A DNA stretch of 64,000 nt from Massilia sp. YIM B02769. Lineage in GTDB: Bacteria; Pseudomonadota; Gammaproteobacteria; Burkholderiales; Burkholderiaceae_D. Shown here piece after piece: positions 17,897 to 25,901 of the stretch (its first letter is position 1; the number at the start of each line of letters is the position of its first letter). Location of the stretch: contig NZ_JASNRC010000002.1 in the NCBI RefSeq assembly GCF_030411995.1, positions 124,001-188,000 of the forward strand, in the 5' to 3' direction. Under the pieces are notes generated by a model, which was given only the letters and a program-made list of their open reading frames with translations, searched no databases and was not told where the DNA came from. A program made the translations under genes and the position numbers.

Positions 17897-18034
17897 GTAA
17901 AGTCGCACTCACTCCAAGCTTTACTGAAGTCGATCTTCTTCATATTCCCCATTATTCGCGCATATTCATCTTCCAAGTCGTGCATGACTAGCAAAGAATA
18001 CGGTTTCCCAACCAATAAAAAAGGAAGGCTGGTC

Positions 18035-18781
18035 ATGAACTTTGGCGAACGACTCAAGCAGCTTCGAACCGAAAAAGGCCTGACCCAGCCGCAGTTTGCG
18101 CAGCTGGCGGGCATCGAGCAATCGTATCTGTCGAAACTCGAAAACGACAAGTCCGTGCCCTCGGCCGAGATGTTTGCGACCATCCTGGCCGGCCTGGAGA
18201 TGGACGAGGCGAGCTTCCTGAAGGAGGTCGACAAGGAGGTGCTGTCGACCACGCTCAACCATATTCCCGCCGTGGCACGGTTCACCACGGCCGCAAGCGC
18301 CACCCAACTGAAGGATTCGAAGAAGTGGCTGGTTGGCTCCGGCGCGGCCTGGCTACTCGGCTTTGCCCTGATGCTGGCAGCCAATGACGGCATTTTCTTT
18401 TCCAACAAGATCTACAAATACAACTCCCTGGGCGTGATCCTCGACGGCGAGCCGGAAAACATCTTCGAGAAGCACGACCAAATCCTGACCCTGAAGATGG
18501 CGGCCGGTCTCCTTACCCAGCCGGAAACGTCGAAGCAGATGGCGGCCTTCCGCAGCGACCGGGAGCGGCCCATGACCGTGGAATGGCCGGAGAGCCGCGG
18601 CACCGTGTATATCGAGCCGGCGCAAAACGGCCGCCGCCGCTTCGACCTGATCGATACCAGATATGAGCAGGCGCCCGCCAATCGCAACCTGCAGTACATC
18701 GGCGCGATCGTGCTGGCCTGCGGTTTCGTCGGCCTGTTCCTGGAATGGCGCCTGCGCCGCCTGAAAACCAAGTTACGTTGA
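18035..18781 (+). CDS. Membrane-anchored XRE-type HTH protein
   Basis: 248 residues; AGGAAGG lies seven bases before the ATG. Residues 3-60 are an XRE helix-turn-helix (RLKQLRTEKGLTQPQFAQLA, then QSYLSKLENDKSVPS). Helices at about 98-116 and 220-237 flank a domain of about 100 residues that would lie in the periplasm. The end RLRRLKTKLR is strongly basic and cytoplasmic. The layout suggests a one-component regulator that senses a periplasmic signal while bound to DNA at the membrane, or an HTH domain used as a protein adaptor. It is followed by the small gene at 18813, possibly in one transcript. Confidence 0.85.
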   Translation: MNFGERLKQLRTEKGLTQPQFAQLAGIEQSYLSKLENDKSVPSAEMFATILAGLEMDEASFLKEVDKEVLSTTLNHIPAVARFTTAASATQLKDSKKWLVGSGAAWLLGFALMLAANDGIFFSNKIYKYNSLGVILDGEPENIFEKHDQILTLKMAAGLLTQPETSKQMAAFRSDRERPMTVEWPESRGTVYIEPAQNGRRRFDLIDTRYEQAPANRNLQYIGAIVLACGFVGLFLEWRLRRLKTKLR

Positions 18782-18812
18782 TTCGCCAAACAGCGAGAAA
18801 CCATGTACGTCG

Positions 18813-19088
18813 ATGGACGACATCACACGCTTCGGCGAGGAAGCCGGCAAGCTGCCGCAGGCGCAGCAACAGGCGTACTGGACAAGATTGTCCGAACAGG
18901 GCCGCCTGAGCAAGAACCGCATCTGGCTCGGGAATACCGGCGACAGGGGCTCGGCGCTGCAATTGAAAGACGCGCAGTGCCGGGTGCGCATGCAGCTGCT
19001 GGTCAGCGCTGACGGCAAGGCCGAGATCCGGATGCTCGACGGACAGGGCAAGGTCGCCAAGTCGATCACGCCGGCCGCGAACGACTGA
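18813..19088 (+). CDS. Hypothetical protein, 91 residues
   Basis: A 91-codon frame starting 31 bases after the membrane-anchored HTH gene. The first 35 residues are polar and helical (MDDITRFGEEAGKLPQAQQQ). The rest looks like a small beta-rich domain (CRVRMQLLVSADGKAEIRML). There is no signal peptide or membrane helix and no recognised family. The Shine-Dalgarno match is weak. Codon usage resembles its neighbours and no other frame here is better, so I favour it as real, possibly working with the HTH protein. Confidence 0.55.
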   Translation: MDDITRFGEEAGKLPQAQQQAYWTRLSEQGRLSKNRIWLGNTGDRGSALQLKDAQCRVRMQLLVSADGKAEIRMLDGQGKVAKSITPAAND

Positions 19089-19171
19089 AGGCCGCCGGCC
19101 GCCCCTGCTTGATTCTCCCTGCCGCCTTCGTATCATGAAGGTTCGTCAACGAACCAATGCGGAGGCAAGCC

Positions 19172-20560
19172 ATGAATACCGTAGGCGTGAGCGAGATGCA
19201 GGAACTGCAGGCCGCTATCCGTGGCAGCCTGCTGCTGCCGGGCGAGCCGCAGTACGACGACGCCCGCAGGATCTGGAACGCGATGATCGCCAAGCGCCCG
19301 GCCATGATCCTGCGCTGCGCCGGCGCGGCCGACGTGCGCGCCGGGGTGAACTTTGCGCGCGAACACGGCCTGCCGCTGGCGGTGCGCGGCGGCGGCCACA
19401 ACATCGCCGGCAGCGCGCTGGTCAATGACGGCATCGTGATCGACATGAGCGCGATGCGCTCGGTACAGGTCGCGCCGGAGTCGAAACGCGCCTGGGTCGA
19501 AGGCGGCGCCACCCTGCGCGACTTCGACCACGAAGCGCAAGCCTACGGGCTGGCGACACCGCTCGGCATCAACTCCAGCACCGGCGTCGGCGGCCTGACG
19601 CTGGGCGGCGGCTTCGGCTGGCTCACGCGCAAGTACGGCATGACGGTCGATAACCTGGTGGCGGCCGACATCGTCGTCGCCAGCGGCGAACGCCTGCACG
19701 TCGACGGCAACCACCATCCCGACCTGTTCTGGGCGCTGCGCGGCGGCGGCGGCAACTTCGGCGCCGTCACCAGCTTCGAGTTCGCGCTGCACCCGGTCGG
19801 CCCGACCGTCACCGCCGGCCTGATCGTCTTCCCCGGTGCGCAGGCCGGCCCGCTGCTGAGGAAGTACCGCGACTATGCCGAGCAGCTGGGTCCGGACCTG
19901 TCGCTGTGGGCGGTGCTGCGCAAGGCGCCGCCGCTGCCCTTCCTGGCCGCGCCCGTGCACGGTACCGACATCGTGGCCCTGGTGTTCTTTTCGCCCCAGC
20001 CCGCGCACGAGGTCGAGGCGGCGATCGCCGCGGTGCGCGCCTTTGGCGAGCCGCTGGGCGAACACGTCGGCGCCGTGCCCTATACCGCCTGGCAGCAGGT
20101 GTTCGATCCCCTGCTGATACCGCCGGCGCGCAATTACTGGAAGTCGCATAACTTCAACACCCTGAGCGACGCCGCGCTCGACGTCGTCACCAGCTATGCC
20201 GGCAAACTGCTGTCCGAGTACAGCGAGATCTTCCTGGGCCTGCTGGGCGGCGCGGCGAACACCCATGCGCCCGACGAGATGGCCTACCCGCACCGCGCGG
20301 CGCTGTACGCGATGAACGTGCACACGCGCTGGCTCGATCCGCAGGACGACGCCCGCTGCCTGGCCTGGGCGCGCGCATTTTTTGCGCCCGCCGCGCCGCA
20401 TGCCGCCGGCGGCGTGTACATCAACTTCCTCAACGAGGACGAGGTCGACCGCATCGCCGACGCCTACGGCCCGAACTATGCGCGGCTGAAGGAGATCAAG
20501 GCGAAGTACGATCTGGACAATCTGTTCCGCAGCAACCAGAATATCCGGCCCGGAGCCTGA
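19172..20560 (+). CDS. FAD-binding oxidoreductase, berberine-bridge-enzyme (BBE) type
   Basis: 462 residues. The FAD_binding_4 domain carries RGGGHNIAGSALVNDGIVID, whose His normally bonds covalently to FAD, and GVGGLTLGGGFGWLTRKYG. At the place where bicovalent members have Cys, this protein has INSST, so only the His link is expected. The C-terminal BBE motif (NYARLKEIKAKYDLDNLF) is intact. Such enzymes oxidise sugars, alcohols or secondary metabolites with O2. No signal peptide is obvious. The start follows GGAGGCAAGCC; an ATG five codons upstream is less well placed. It converges on the esterase gene with a two-base gap. Confidence 0.93.
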   Translation: MNTVGVSEMQELQAAIRGSLLLPGEPQYDDARRIWNAMIAKRPAMILRCAGAADVRAGVNFAREHGLPLAVRGGGHNIAGSALVNDGIVIDMSAMRSVQVAPESKRAWVEGGATLRDFDHEAQAYGLATPLGINSSTGVGGLTLGGGFGWLTRKYGMTVDNLVAADIVVASGERLHVDGNHHPDLFWALRGGGGNFGAVTSFEFALHPVGPTVTAGLIVFPGAQAGPLLRKYRDYAEQLGPDLSLWAVLRKAPPLPFLAAPVHGTDIVALVFFSPQPAHEVEAAIAAVRAFGEPLGEHVGAVPYTAWQQVFDPLLIPPARNYWKSHNFNTLSDAALDVVTSYAGKLLSEYSEIFLGLLGGAANTHAPDEMAYPHRAALYAMNVHTRWLDPQDDARCLAWARAFFAPAAPHAAGGVYINFLNEDEVDRIADAYGPNYARLKEIKAKYDLDNLFRSNQNIRPGA

Positions 20561-20562
20561 GG

Positions 20563-21444
20563 CTAGCGCGCCTTGTCGAGCCAGGCGCGCAGGCCGTGGG
20601 TGAACAGGAAGGGAAAGACGCTGGCGTGGTCTTCGCCGGGGAAAACCTCGACCCGGGTGCGCAGGCCGCGGTAGCGGCGGCTCTGCAAGGCCGCGTCGAA
20701 TTCCTTCAGGTCGGCGACCATGTCGGCCTCTTCTTCCGAGCGCGACCGCCGTTTGCCGGGTGCCAGCGTCTCGCGCCCGCCGATGCCGAAGTAGACCGAG
20801 GCCGACAGGTCGCGCTGGACCCTGGCGTAGGCCGCTTCGCGCTCGAACATCACGCCGCGGTCGAACCACAACGAAGGGCTGCCGAGGATGTAGTGCTCGA
20901 AGGTGGCGGGCCGGCCCAGGAGCAGCTCCAGGCCCAGCAGGCTGCCGTAGGAATGGCCGACGTAGGCCTTGCGTCCCATGTCGGCGCGGTAGCGGGCGGC
21001 GATGACGGGGAAGACTTCGGTGGCGATGAAGCGGCCGTAGGCGGCGGCTTCGCCAAAGGCCGGTGCGCGGCCCGGCATGTCGGAGGTGTAGGCCTGGGCA
21101 CGCGGCGTGCTCGGCGTGTAGTCGCGGCGGCGGCTGTAGCCCGGCGTGTCGCCGGCCGCATACGACAGGCCGACCACGATCACCTCCTCCATGCCGGCGT
21201 GCTTGGCCAGGCGCCCGGCGATGTTGCGCACCACCGGAAAGGCATAGTTGGCGTCGGTGACGAACAGCACCGGGTAGCGCCGCTTCGAGCGCGCATACGA
21301 TTCGGGCAGCGCCACCAGCAACTGGTAGTCGCGCTTCAACACTGCCGAGTGGATGGGGCGCACCTCGGTGGCGTCGAGCTGGTAGGGCGCGGCGGCGGCG
21401 GCCAGGCAAAGCGGAAAGAACAGGGCAAGGATCAGGCGTTTCAA
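20563..21444 (-). CDS. Secreted alpha/beta-fold esterase (Fes/IroE-like)
   Basis: 293 residues from a TTG with AGGAG six bases upstream. A signal peptide (KRLILALFFPLCLAAAAA) precedes the mature enzyme. The putative esterase core has YPVLFVTDANYAF, a nucleophile elbow GHSYGS, ILGSPSLWFD and a late His in FPGEDHASVF. This is the arrangement of periplasmic enterochelin-esterase-like hydrolases, which cut siderophore esters or other acyl esters. No siderophore genes are nearby, so the substrate is open. It is divergent from the LytS-type kinase at 21592. Confidence 0.88.
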   Translation of the reverse strand: MKRLILALFFPLCLAAAAAPYQLDATEVRPIHSAVLKRDYQLLVALPESYARSKRRYPVLFVTDANYAFPVVRNIAGRLAKHAGMEEVIVVGLSYAAGDTPGYSRRRDYTPSTPRAQAYTSDMPGRAPAFGEAAAYGRFIATEVFPVIAARYRADMGRKAYVGHSYGSLLGLELLLGRPATFEHYILGSPSLWFDRGVMFEREAAYARVQRDLSASVYFGIGGRETLAPGKRRSRSEEEADMVADLKEFDAALQSRRYRGLRTRVEVFPGEDHASVFPFLFTHGLRAWLDKAR

Positions 21445-21575
21445 GCGGGCTCCTGACAGAGAGGGTGAACGCTTGATTCTGCAGCGCCGCCCGCACGCCG
21501 GCAGCAGCGCGGGGACGAAACCCCGGTTTCGTGTGACGACGGCGGCAGCGGCGGCGGCCCGACAATTGTTGCCAC

Positions 21576-21584
21576 TGTTATACT
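21576..21584 (+). promoter_or_regulatory. Extended -10 element before the LytS-type kinase
   Basis: TG-t-TATACT, an extended -10 match, ends 7 bases before the ATG at 21592. No convincing -35 box is present. Transcription would begin at about 21591-21592, giving a message with essentially no leader. Confidence 0.35.
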
Positions 21585-21591
21585 TTTGTCG

Positions 21592-22698
21592 ATGAAGGAC
21601 CGCCCCGACTTTTTCCCCGCCGTACCTGCCACCAGGACGGTCGCCCTGGCCGTATTGCTGTGGACCGCGATCAGCGCGCTCGGCGCCCTGCAGACCTACA
21701 GCGACAACCTGCGCGGCGGCGTCGACAGCCACTACCCCGCCCTGTTTGCCACCTGGTTCCTCGAATACGCGGTGCCGCTGATCGTGCTGAGCGCCGGCCT
21801 GTCGCTGACCCTGGCGCGCTGGCCCTTCCTCAGCGAGCGGCCGCGCCATGTGCTGATGCTCTTCCTCGGCCTGGTGCTGGTGTTCCAGCCCGCCCAATGG
21901 ACCTGGATGGCCTGGATGCGCGGCTACCTGCAGGTCGCCAGCCTGGGCGACGTCTGGCAGCTGTTCAGGAAGATGCTGCTGGTCGGCTGGTTCTCGGCCA
22001 CCGGCACCTTTGCCGCCGTCCTCGCCTTGCACACCTGGCGCCGCGCGCGCGAACGCGAACAGGCCTGGCAGCGCTCGCAGACCGACATGCTGAACCTGCG
22101 CCTGGCGCTGGAAGAACAGCGCACGCTGGCCCTGCGCGCCCAGCTCGAACCGCACTTCCTGTTCAATGCCCTGAACGCGATCAGCGCCCTGGTGCGCGGC
22201 GGCGACACGGCGCTGGCCCTGGGCGGCATCGGCCGCCTGAGCGCGCTGCTGCGCTACGCGCTGGCGGCCAGTGCGCGCAGCAGTTCCACCGTGGCCGAGG
22301 AACTGGACTTCGTGCGCGGCTACCTGGAACTGCAGCGCCTGCGCTACGGCGAACGGCTGCAGGTGCACATCGCCGGCGACGGCCCACTCCTGCACGATGT
22401 CGCCTGCCCGCCCCTGCTGCTGCAGCCGCTGATCGAGAACGCGCTGCGCCACGACCTCGATTGCCGCGCCGGCCCCGGCGACATCCGCCTGTGCTTCGCG
22501 CAGGATGGCGACGCTCTGCTCATCCGCGTGACCAACCCCGCCGGTGCCGGCACGCCGGCCAATCCCGGGGCCGGGCTCGGGCTGGCCAATACGCGCGAGC
22601 GGCTGCGCCTGATGCACCCAGGCGCCACGCTGCAGGCCGGCCCGCAAGGCGCGCGCTTCGTGGCCGAGGTGCGCCTGCCGCTGCACGAGGAGCATTGA
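21592..22698 (+). CDS. LytS/YehU-type sensor histidine kinase
   Basis: 368 residues. Four membrane helices occupy roughly residues 15-150 without a large periplasmic domain. The His_kinase (PF06580) motif LRAQLEPHFLFNALNAIS carries phosphorylated His188. The ATPase region has LLLQPLIENALRH and a GAGLGLANTRERL lid. It would phosphorylate the LytTR regulator whose gene starts four bases downstream. The signal is unknown; related kinases sense envelope state or small metabolites. The ATG at 21592 follows an extended -10 box directly; a TTG six bases upstream is an alternative start. Confidence 0.93.
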   Translation: MKDRPDFFPAVPATRTVALAVLLWTAISALGALQTYSDNLRGGVDSHYPALFATWFLEYAVPLIVLSAGLSLTLARWPFLSERPRHVLMLFLGLVLVFQPAQWTWMAWMRGYLQVASLGDVWQLFRKMLLVGWFSATGTFAAVLALHTWRRAREREQAWQRSQTDMLNLRLALEEQRTLALRAQLEPHFLFNALNAISALVRGGDTALALGGIGRLSALLRYALAASARSSSTVAEELDFVRGYLELQRLRYGERLQVHIAGDGPLLHDVACPPLLLQPLIENALRHDLDCRAGPGDIRLCFAQDGDALLIRVTNPAGAGTPANPGAGLGLANTRERLRLMHPGATLQAGPQGARFVAEVRLPLHEEH

Positions 22699-22701
22699 AC
22701 C

Positions 22702-23472
22702 ATGGCCGTGCGCTACCTGATCGTCGACGACGAACCGCCCGGCCGCACCAACCTGCGGCTGGCGATGAAGGCGCACGCCGGCTGGCAACTGGTGGGCGAA
22801 TGCGAGGGCACGGCGGATGCGCGCGCCGTCCTCGCCAGCCAGGAGGTCGACGTGGTCTTCCTCGACGTCCAGATGCCGCTCGAATCCGGCCTGGTGCTGG
22901 CGCGCGAACTGAGCCGCCTGCGCGAGCCGCCGCTGATCGTCTTCGTTACCGCCTACAGCGCGCATGCGATCGAGGCCTTCGAAGTGCATGCCCTCGACTA
23001 CCTCCTGAAGCCGCTCGACGATGCGCGCCTGGCCCAGGCCGTCGAGCGCTGCGCGGCCATGCTCGGCGGGCGCCAGCGCGCAGCGTATGGCGCGGCCCTG
23101 CGCGACTACGCCGCCGCCGGAGCGGATGATGCAGGCGATGCAACCCGCCGCGTCGACCACATCAACGTGCGCTCGGTCGGGCGCATCGAGCGCATCGCCA
23201 TCGACGACATCTGCTGGATCGAATCGGCCGGCAACTACGCCCAGCTGCACCTGCCAGGCCGCACGGTCCTGCACCGCATCACCCTGAACGGCATGGCGGC
23301 GCTGCTGCCGCCCGGCGCCTTCCTGCGCGTGCACCGCGGCGCCATCGTGCGGCGCGACCAGATCGCGCGCCTGGACAGCAGCGGCGACGCCACCTGGCGC
23401 CTGCACCTGCGCTGCGGCGGCGCGGTCGCCGTCAGCGAGCGCTATCTCGATGCCGTGAAAGCGGCCATGTGA
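22702..23472 (+). CDS. LytTR-family response regulator
   Basis: 256 residues. The receiver domain (residues 1-120) has acidic pair Asp9/Asp10, phosphoacceptor Asp55 (VVFLDVQMP), a switch Thr in FVTAYSAHA, and LKPLDD with the conserved Lys. The LytTR DNA-binding domain (about 150-255) has RVDHINVRSVGRIERI, DICWIESAGNY and FLRVHRGAIVRRDQI. It is the partner of the LytS-type kinase immediately upstream (spacing four bases). LytTR regulators bind paired direct repeats. The beta-lactamase and acyltransferase genes downstream are positional candidates for its targets, but no site was identified. Confidence 0.95.
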   Translation: MAVRYLIVDDEPPGRTNLRLAMKAHAGWQLVGECEGTADARAVLASQEVDVVFLDVQMPLESGLVLARELSRLREPPLIVFVTAYSAHAIEAFEVHALDYLLKPLDDARLAQAVERCAAMLGGRQRAAYGAALRDYAAAGADDAGDATRRVDHINVRSVGRIERIAIDDICWIESAGNYAQLHLPGRTVLHRITLNGMAALLPPGAFLRVHRGAIVRRDQIARLDSSGDATWRLHLRCGGAVAVSERYLDAVKAAM

Positions 23473-23557
23473 CGAAATCCCGGCTGGCAGGGACGGCGCG
23501 CCTGTTCCCGCCCGGCCCGCGCACCTATACTTCCCGCATCCACATCCGGGAGAGACC

Positions 23558-24721
23558 ATGTCCGTTCGCCGCCTCATCATCGCCCTCGCCTGTGCCGGCG
23601 CCGCTTTCAACGCCGGCGCCGCCACGGACATACAGACCATCGTCGACCGCGCGGTGCAGCCCGTGCTGCAGCAATACGGCGTGCCCGGCATGGCGGTGGG
23701 GCTCACAATCGACGGCAAGGCCCTGTTCTTCAACTACGGCCTGGCCGCCACCCGGCCCGCCAGGCCGGTCACCGAGCACACCTTGTTCGAACTCGGCTCG
23801 GTCAGCAAGACCTTCACGGCGACCCTGGCCAGCCACGCCCAGGTGCGCGGCAAGCTGGCGTTCGACGATCATCCCGGCCGCACCATCCCGGCCCTGAAGG
23901 GCAGCGCGCTCGACCGCGCCACCCTGCTCGAACTCGGTACCTACACGGCGGCCGGCCTGCCCTTGCAGGTGCCCGACGAAGTGAAGAACGACACCCAGCT
24001 GTTCGCCTGGCTGGGCAAGTGGCAGCCTGCCGCCGCGCCGGGCACGCAGCGGCGCTATTCGAATCCGAGCATCGGCCTGCTCGGCCGCATCACGGCCCTG
24101 GCCCTGGAATCGGATTTCGCCGACGCCCTCGACCAGGGGCTGTTCCCCGCCCTCGGCCTGCGCCACACGCATGTGCGCGTGCCGGCGTCGGCCATGCCCG
24201 ACTATGCCTGGGGCGTCGATGCGCAGGGCCAGCCGGCGCGGATGCAGCCCGACGTGCTGGATGCGGAAAGCTACGGCGTGAAGTCGAGCGCCGCCGACAT
24301 GATCCGCTACCTGCAGGCGAACATCGATCCCGGCCGCCTGCCGGACCCGCTGCGGCGCGCCGTGGAAGGCACGCAGGTCGGCTACTACGCGGTGGGCGGC
24401 ATGGTGCAGGGACTGGGGTGGGAGCAGTACCGCGCTCCCCTGAACCTGCAGCGCGTCCTGGCCGGGAATGCGGAACACATGATCCACGAAGCGAACCCCG
24501 TCACCAAGCTGGCGCCCGCGCCGGCGCCGCCAGGCACCCTGTTCAACAAGACCGGTTCGACGCGCGGCTTCGGCGCCTACGCCGCCTTCATCCCGGACCG
24601 GAAGATCGGCATCGTCATGCTGGCAAATAAAAACCTGCCGATCCCTGCCCGCGTGGCGGCCGCCTATGCGATCCTCGACAGTATCGCCGCCATGCGCCAA
24701 CAGGACGCCGCCAGCCGATGA
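23558..24721 (+). CDS. ampC: Class C beta-lactamase (AmpC family)
   Basis: 387 residues with a signal peptide (cleavage near AGA-A, about residue 22). All class C landmarks are present: Ser81-x-x-Lys84 (SVSK), Tyr167-Ser-Asn (YSN) and Lys331-Thr-Gly (KTG). Family context such as LDAESYGVKSSAADMIRY, QGLGWEQY and GAYAAFIPDRKIGIV is also intact. It should hydrolyse cephalosporins in the periplasm. There is no divergent ampR, the usual regulator; a LytS/LytTR pair lies upstream instead. A -10-like TATACT (23526-23531) and GGGAGA before the ATG suggest its own promoter. The stop overlaps the acyltransferase start (ATGA). Confidence 0.94.
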   Translation: MSVRRLIIALACAGAAFNAGAATDIQTIVDRAVQPVLQQYGVPGMAVGLTIDGKALFFNYGLAATRPARPVTEHTLFELGSVSKTFTATLASHAQVRGKLAFDDHPGRTIPALKGSALDRATLLELGTYTAAGLPLQVPDEVKNDTQLFAWLGKWQPAAAPGTQRRYSNPSIGLLGRITALALESDFADALDQGLFPALGLRHTHVRVPASAMPDYAWGVDAQGQPARMQPDVLDAESYGVKSSAADMIRYLQANIDPGRLPDPLRRAVEGTQVGYYAVGGMVQGLGWEQYRAPLNLQRVLAGNAEHMIHEANPVTKLAPAPAPPGTLFNKTGSTRGFGAYAAFIPDRKIGIVMLANKNLPIPARVAAAYAILDSIAAMRQQDAASR

Positions 24722-25851
24722 GCACAGCCCCCTTCGACACGCAGGACGCCCGGACGGCGCACACGGCGCACCCTGCACGCACCCGCAACGCCGGCATCGA
24801 CTGCCTGCGCGGCCTGGCCATCCTGCTGGTGATCGTGCACCACCTGGCCCTGCCCTTCCGCCTGCCGCTCGGCCCCAGCCTGCTCGGGGAATGGCTGCCG
24901 CAACGCCTGGTCGGCGCCATCAGCTTCAATGGCTACGAAGCCGTCTTCGTCTTCTTCGTCATCTCGGGCTTCCTGATCGCGACGCGCATCATCGACCACG
25001 ACGGCAGCCTGGAACGCGTCAGCCTGCGCCGCTTCTATGCCGCGCGCGCCCGGCGCATCCTGCCGCTGCTGTTCCTGGTGCTGGCGGTGCTGGGCGTGCT
25101 CGCCTGGTGTGGGGTGCCGGGCTTCGCGCCCGAGGGCGAACAATCCACCGGCGGCCTGCTGGCTTCGGCCCTGACCTTCACCTTCAACCTGTACGAAGGC
25201 CGCACCGGCTGGGCGCCCGCCGGCTGGGACGTGTTGTGGTCGCTGTCGATCGAGGAAGTGTTTTATCTCGGCTTTCCCCTGCTTTGCCTGTGGCTGCCGC
25301 GCCGCGTACTGGTCGGCGTGCTGCTGCTGTGGGCGCTGGCGCTGTCGCCCCTGCACGACCTGGTGCCGGCCCAGGATGAAGTCTGGCGCGAAAAGGCGTA
25401 CTTGCCCGGCATGGCGGCGATTGCCTGGGGCGTGCTGGCCGCGCTGCTGGCGCGGCGCTGGACGCCGTCGCGGGCACAGGCGCGCGCCATGGCCTGGTGC
25501 GGTGCGCTGTGCCTGGTGCTGGCCATCGCCTGGGGCGACCTGGTCTGGCGCCACCTGTTCAAGTCCGGCATGTACTGGCTGTGCATCGGCGCCTGCCTGC
25601 TGCTGCTCGCCTTTTACGCGCATCCGCCGGCGCCGCGGCGCGGCCTGCGCTGGCTGGCGCGCATGGGCGAGCTGAGTTATGAACTCTACCTGTCGCACAT
25701 GTTCGTGGTGCTGGGCGTGGTGGCGGCCTACCGCGCGCTGCTGGGCGCGGAGAACGCATGGACCTTCGTGGTCTACCTGCCGGTGCTGCTGCTGTGCCGG
25801 GTGCTGGCGGGCGCCCTGGAAGGCCTGTTCGTCCGCGCACCGGCACGCTAG
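24718..25851 (+). CDS. Acyltransferase 3 family membrane protein (OafA/YrhL-like)
   Basis: 377 residues, about ten membrane helices. The acyltransferase-3 signature is complete: GIDCLRGLAILLVIVHHL with the conserved Arg and His, FFVISGFLIATRI, RFYAARARRILP and WSLSIEEVFYLGFP. These inner-membrane enzymes transfer acyl groups, usually acetyl, to sugars of O-antigen, peptidoglycan or exopolysaccharide. The four-base overlap with the beta-lactamase gene implies translational coupling, so the two probably serve a common envelope response. No SGNH extension is present. Confidence 0.92.
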   Translation: MSTAPFDTQDARTAHTAHPARTRNAGIDCLRGLAILLVIVHHLALPFRLPLGPSLLGEWLPQRLVGAISFNGYEAVFVFFVISGFLIATRIIDHDGSLERVSLRRFYAARARRILPLLFLVLAVLGVLAWCGVPGFAPEGEQSTGGLLASALTFTFNLYEGRTGWAPAGWDVLWSLSIEEVFYLGFPLLCLWLPRRVLVGVLLLWALALSPLHDLVPAQDEVWREKAYLPGMAAIAWGVLAALLARRWTPSRAQARAMAWCGALCLVLAIAWGDLVWRHLFKSGMYWLCIGACLLLLAFYAHPPAPRRGLRWLARMGELSYELYLSHMFVVLGVVAAYRALLGAENAWTFVVYLPVLLLCRVLAGALEGLFVRAPAR

Positions 25852-25901
25852 CGTACCTTCCGGGGCTGGACGAAACGTTTCCATTTCGCCAGAATTGATG
25901 A

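Noticed and set aside
21445..23733. N-terminal extension of the esterase frame through the LytS/LytTR genes
   Set aside because: The real protein begins with a signal peptide at 21444 after AGGAG; upstream codons are antisense to LytS and LytTR.
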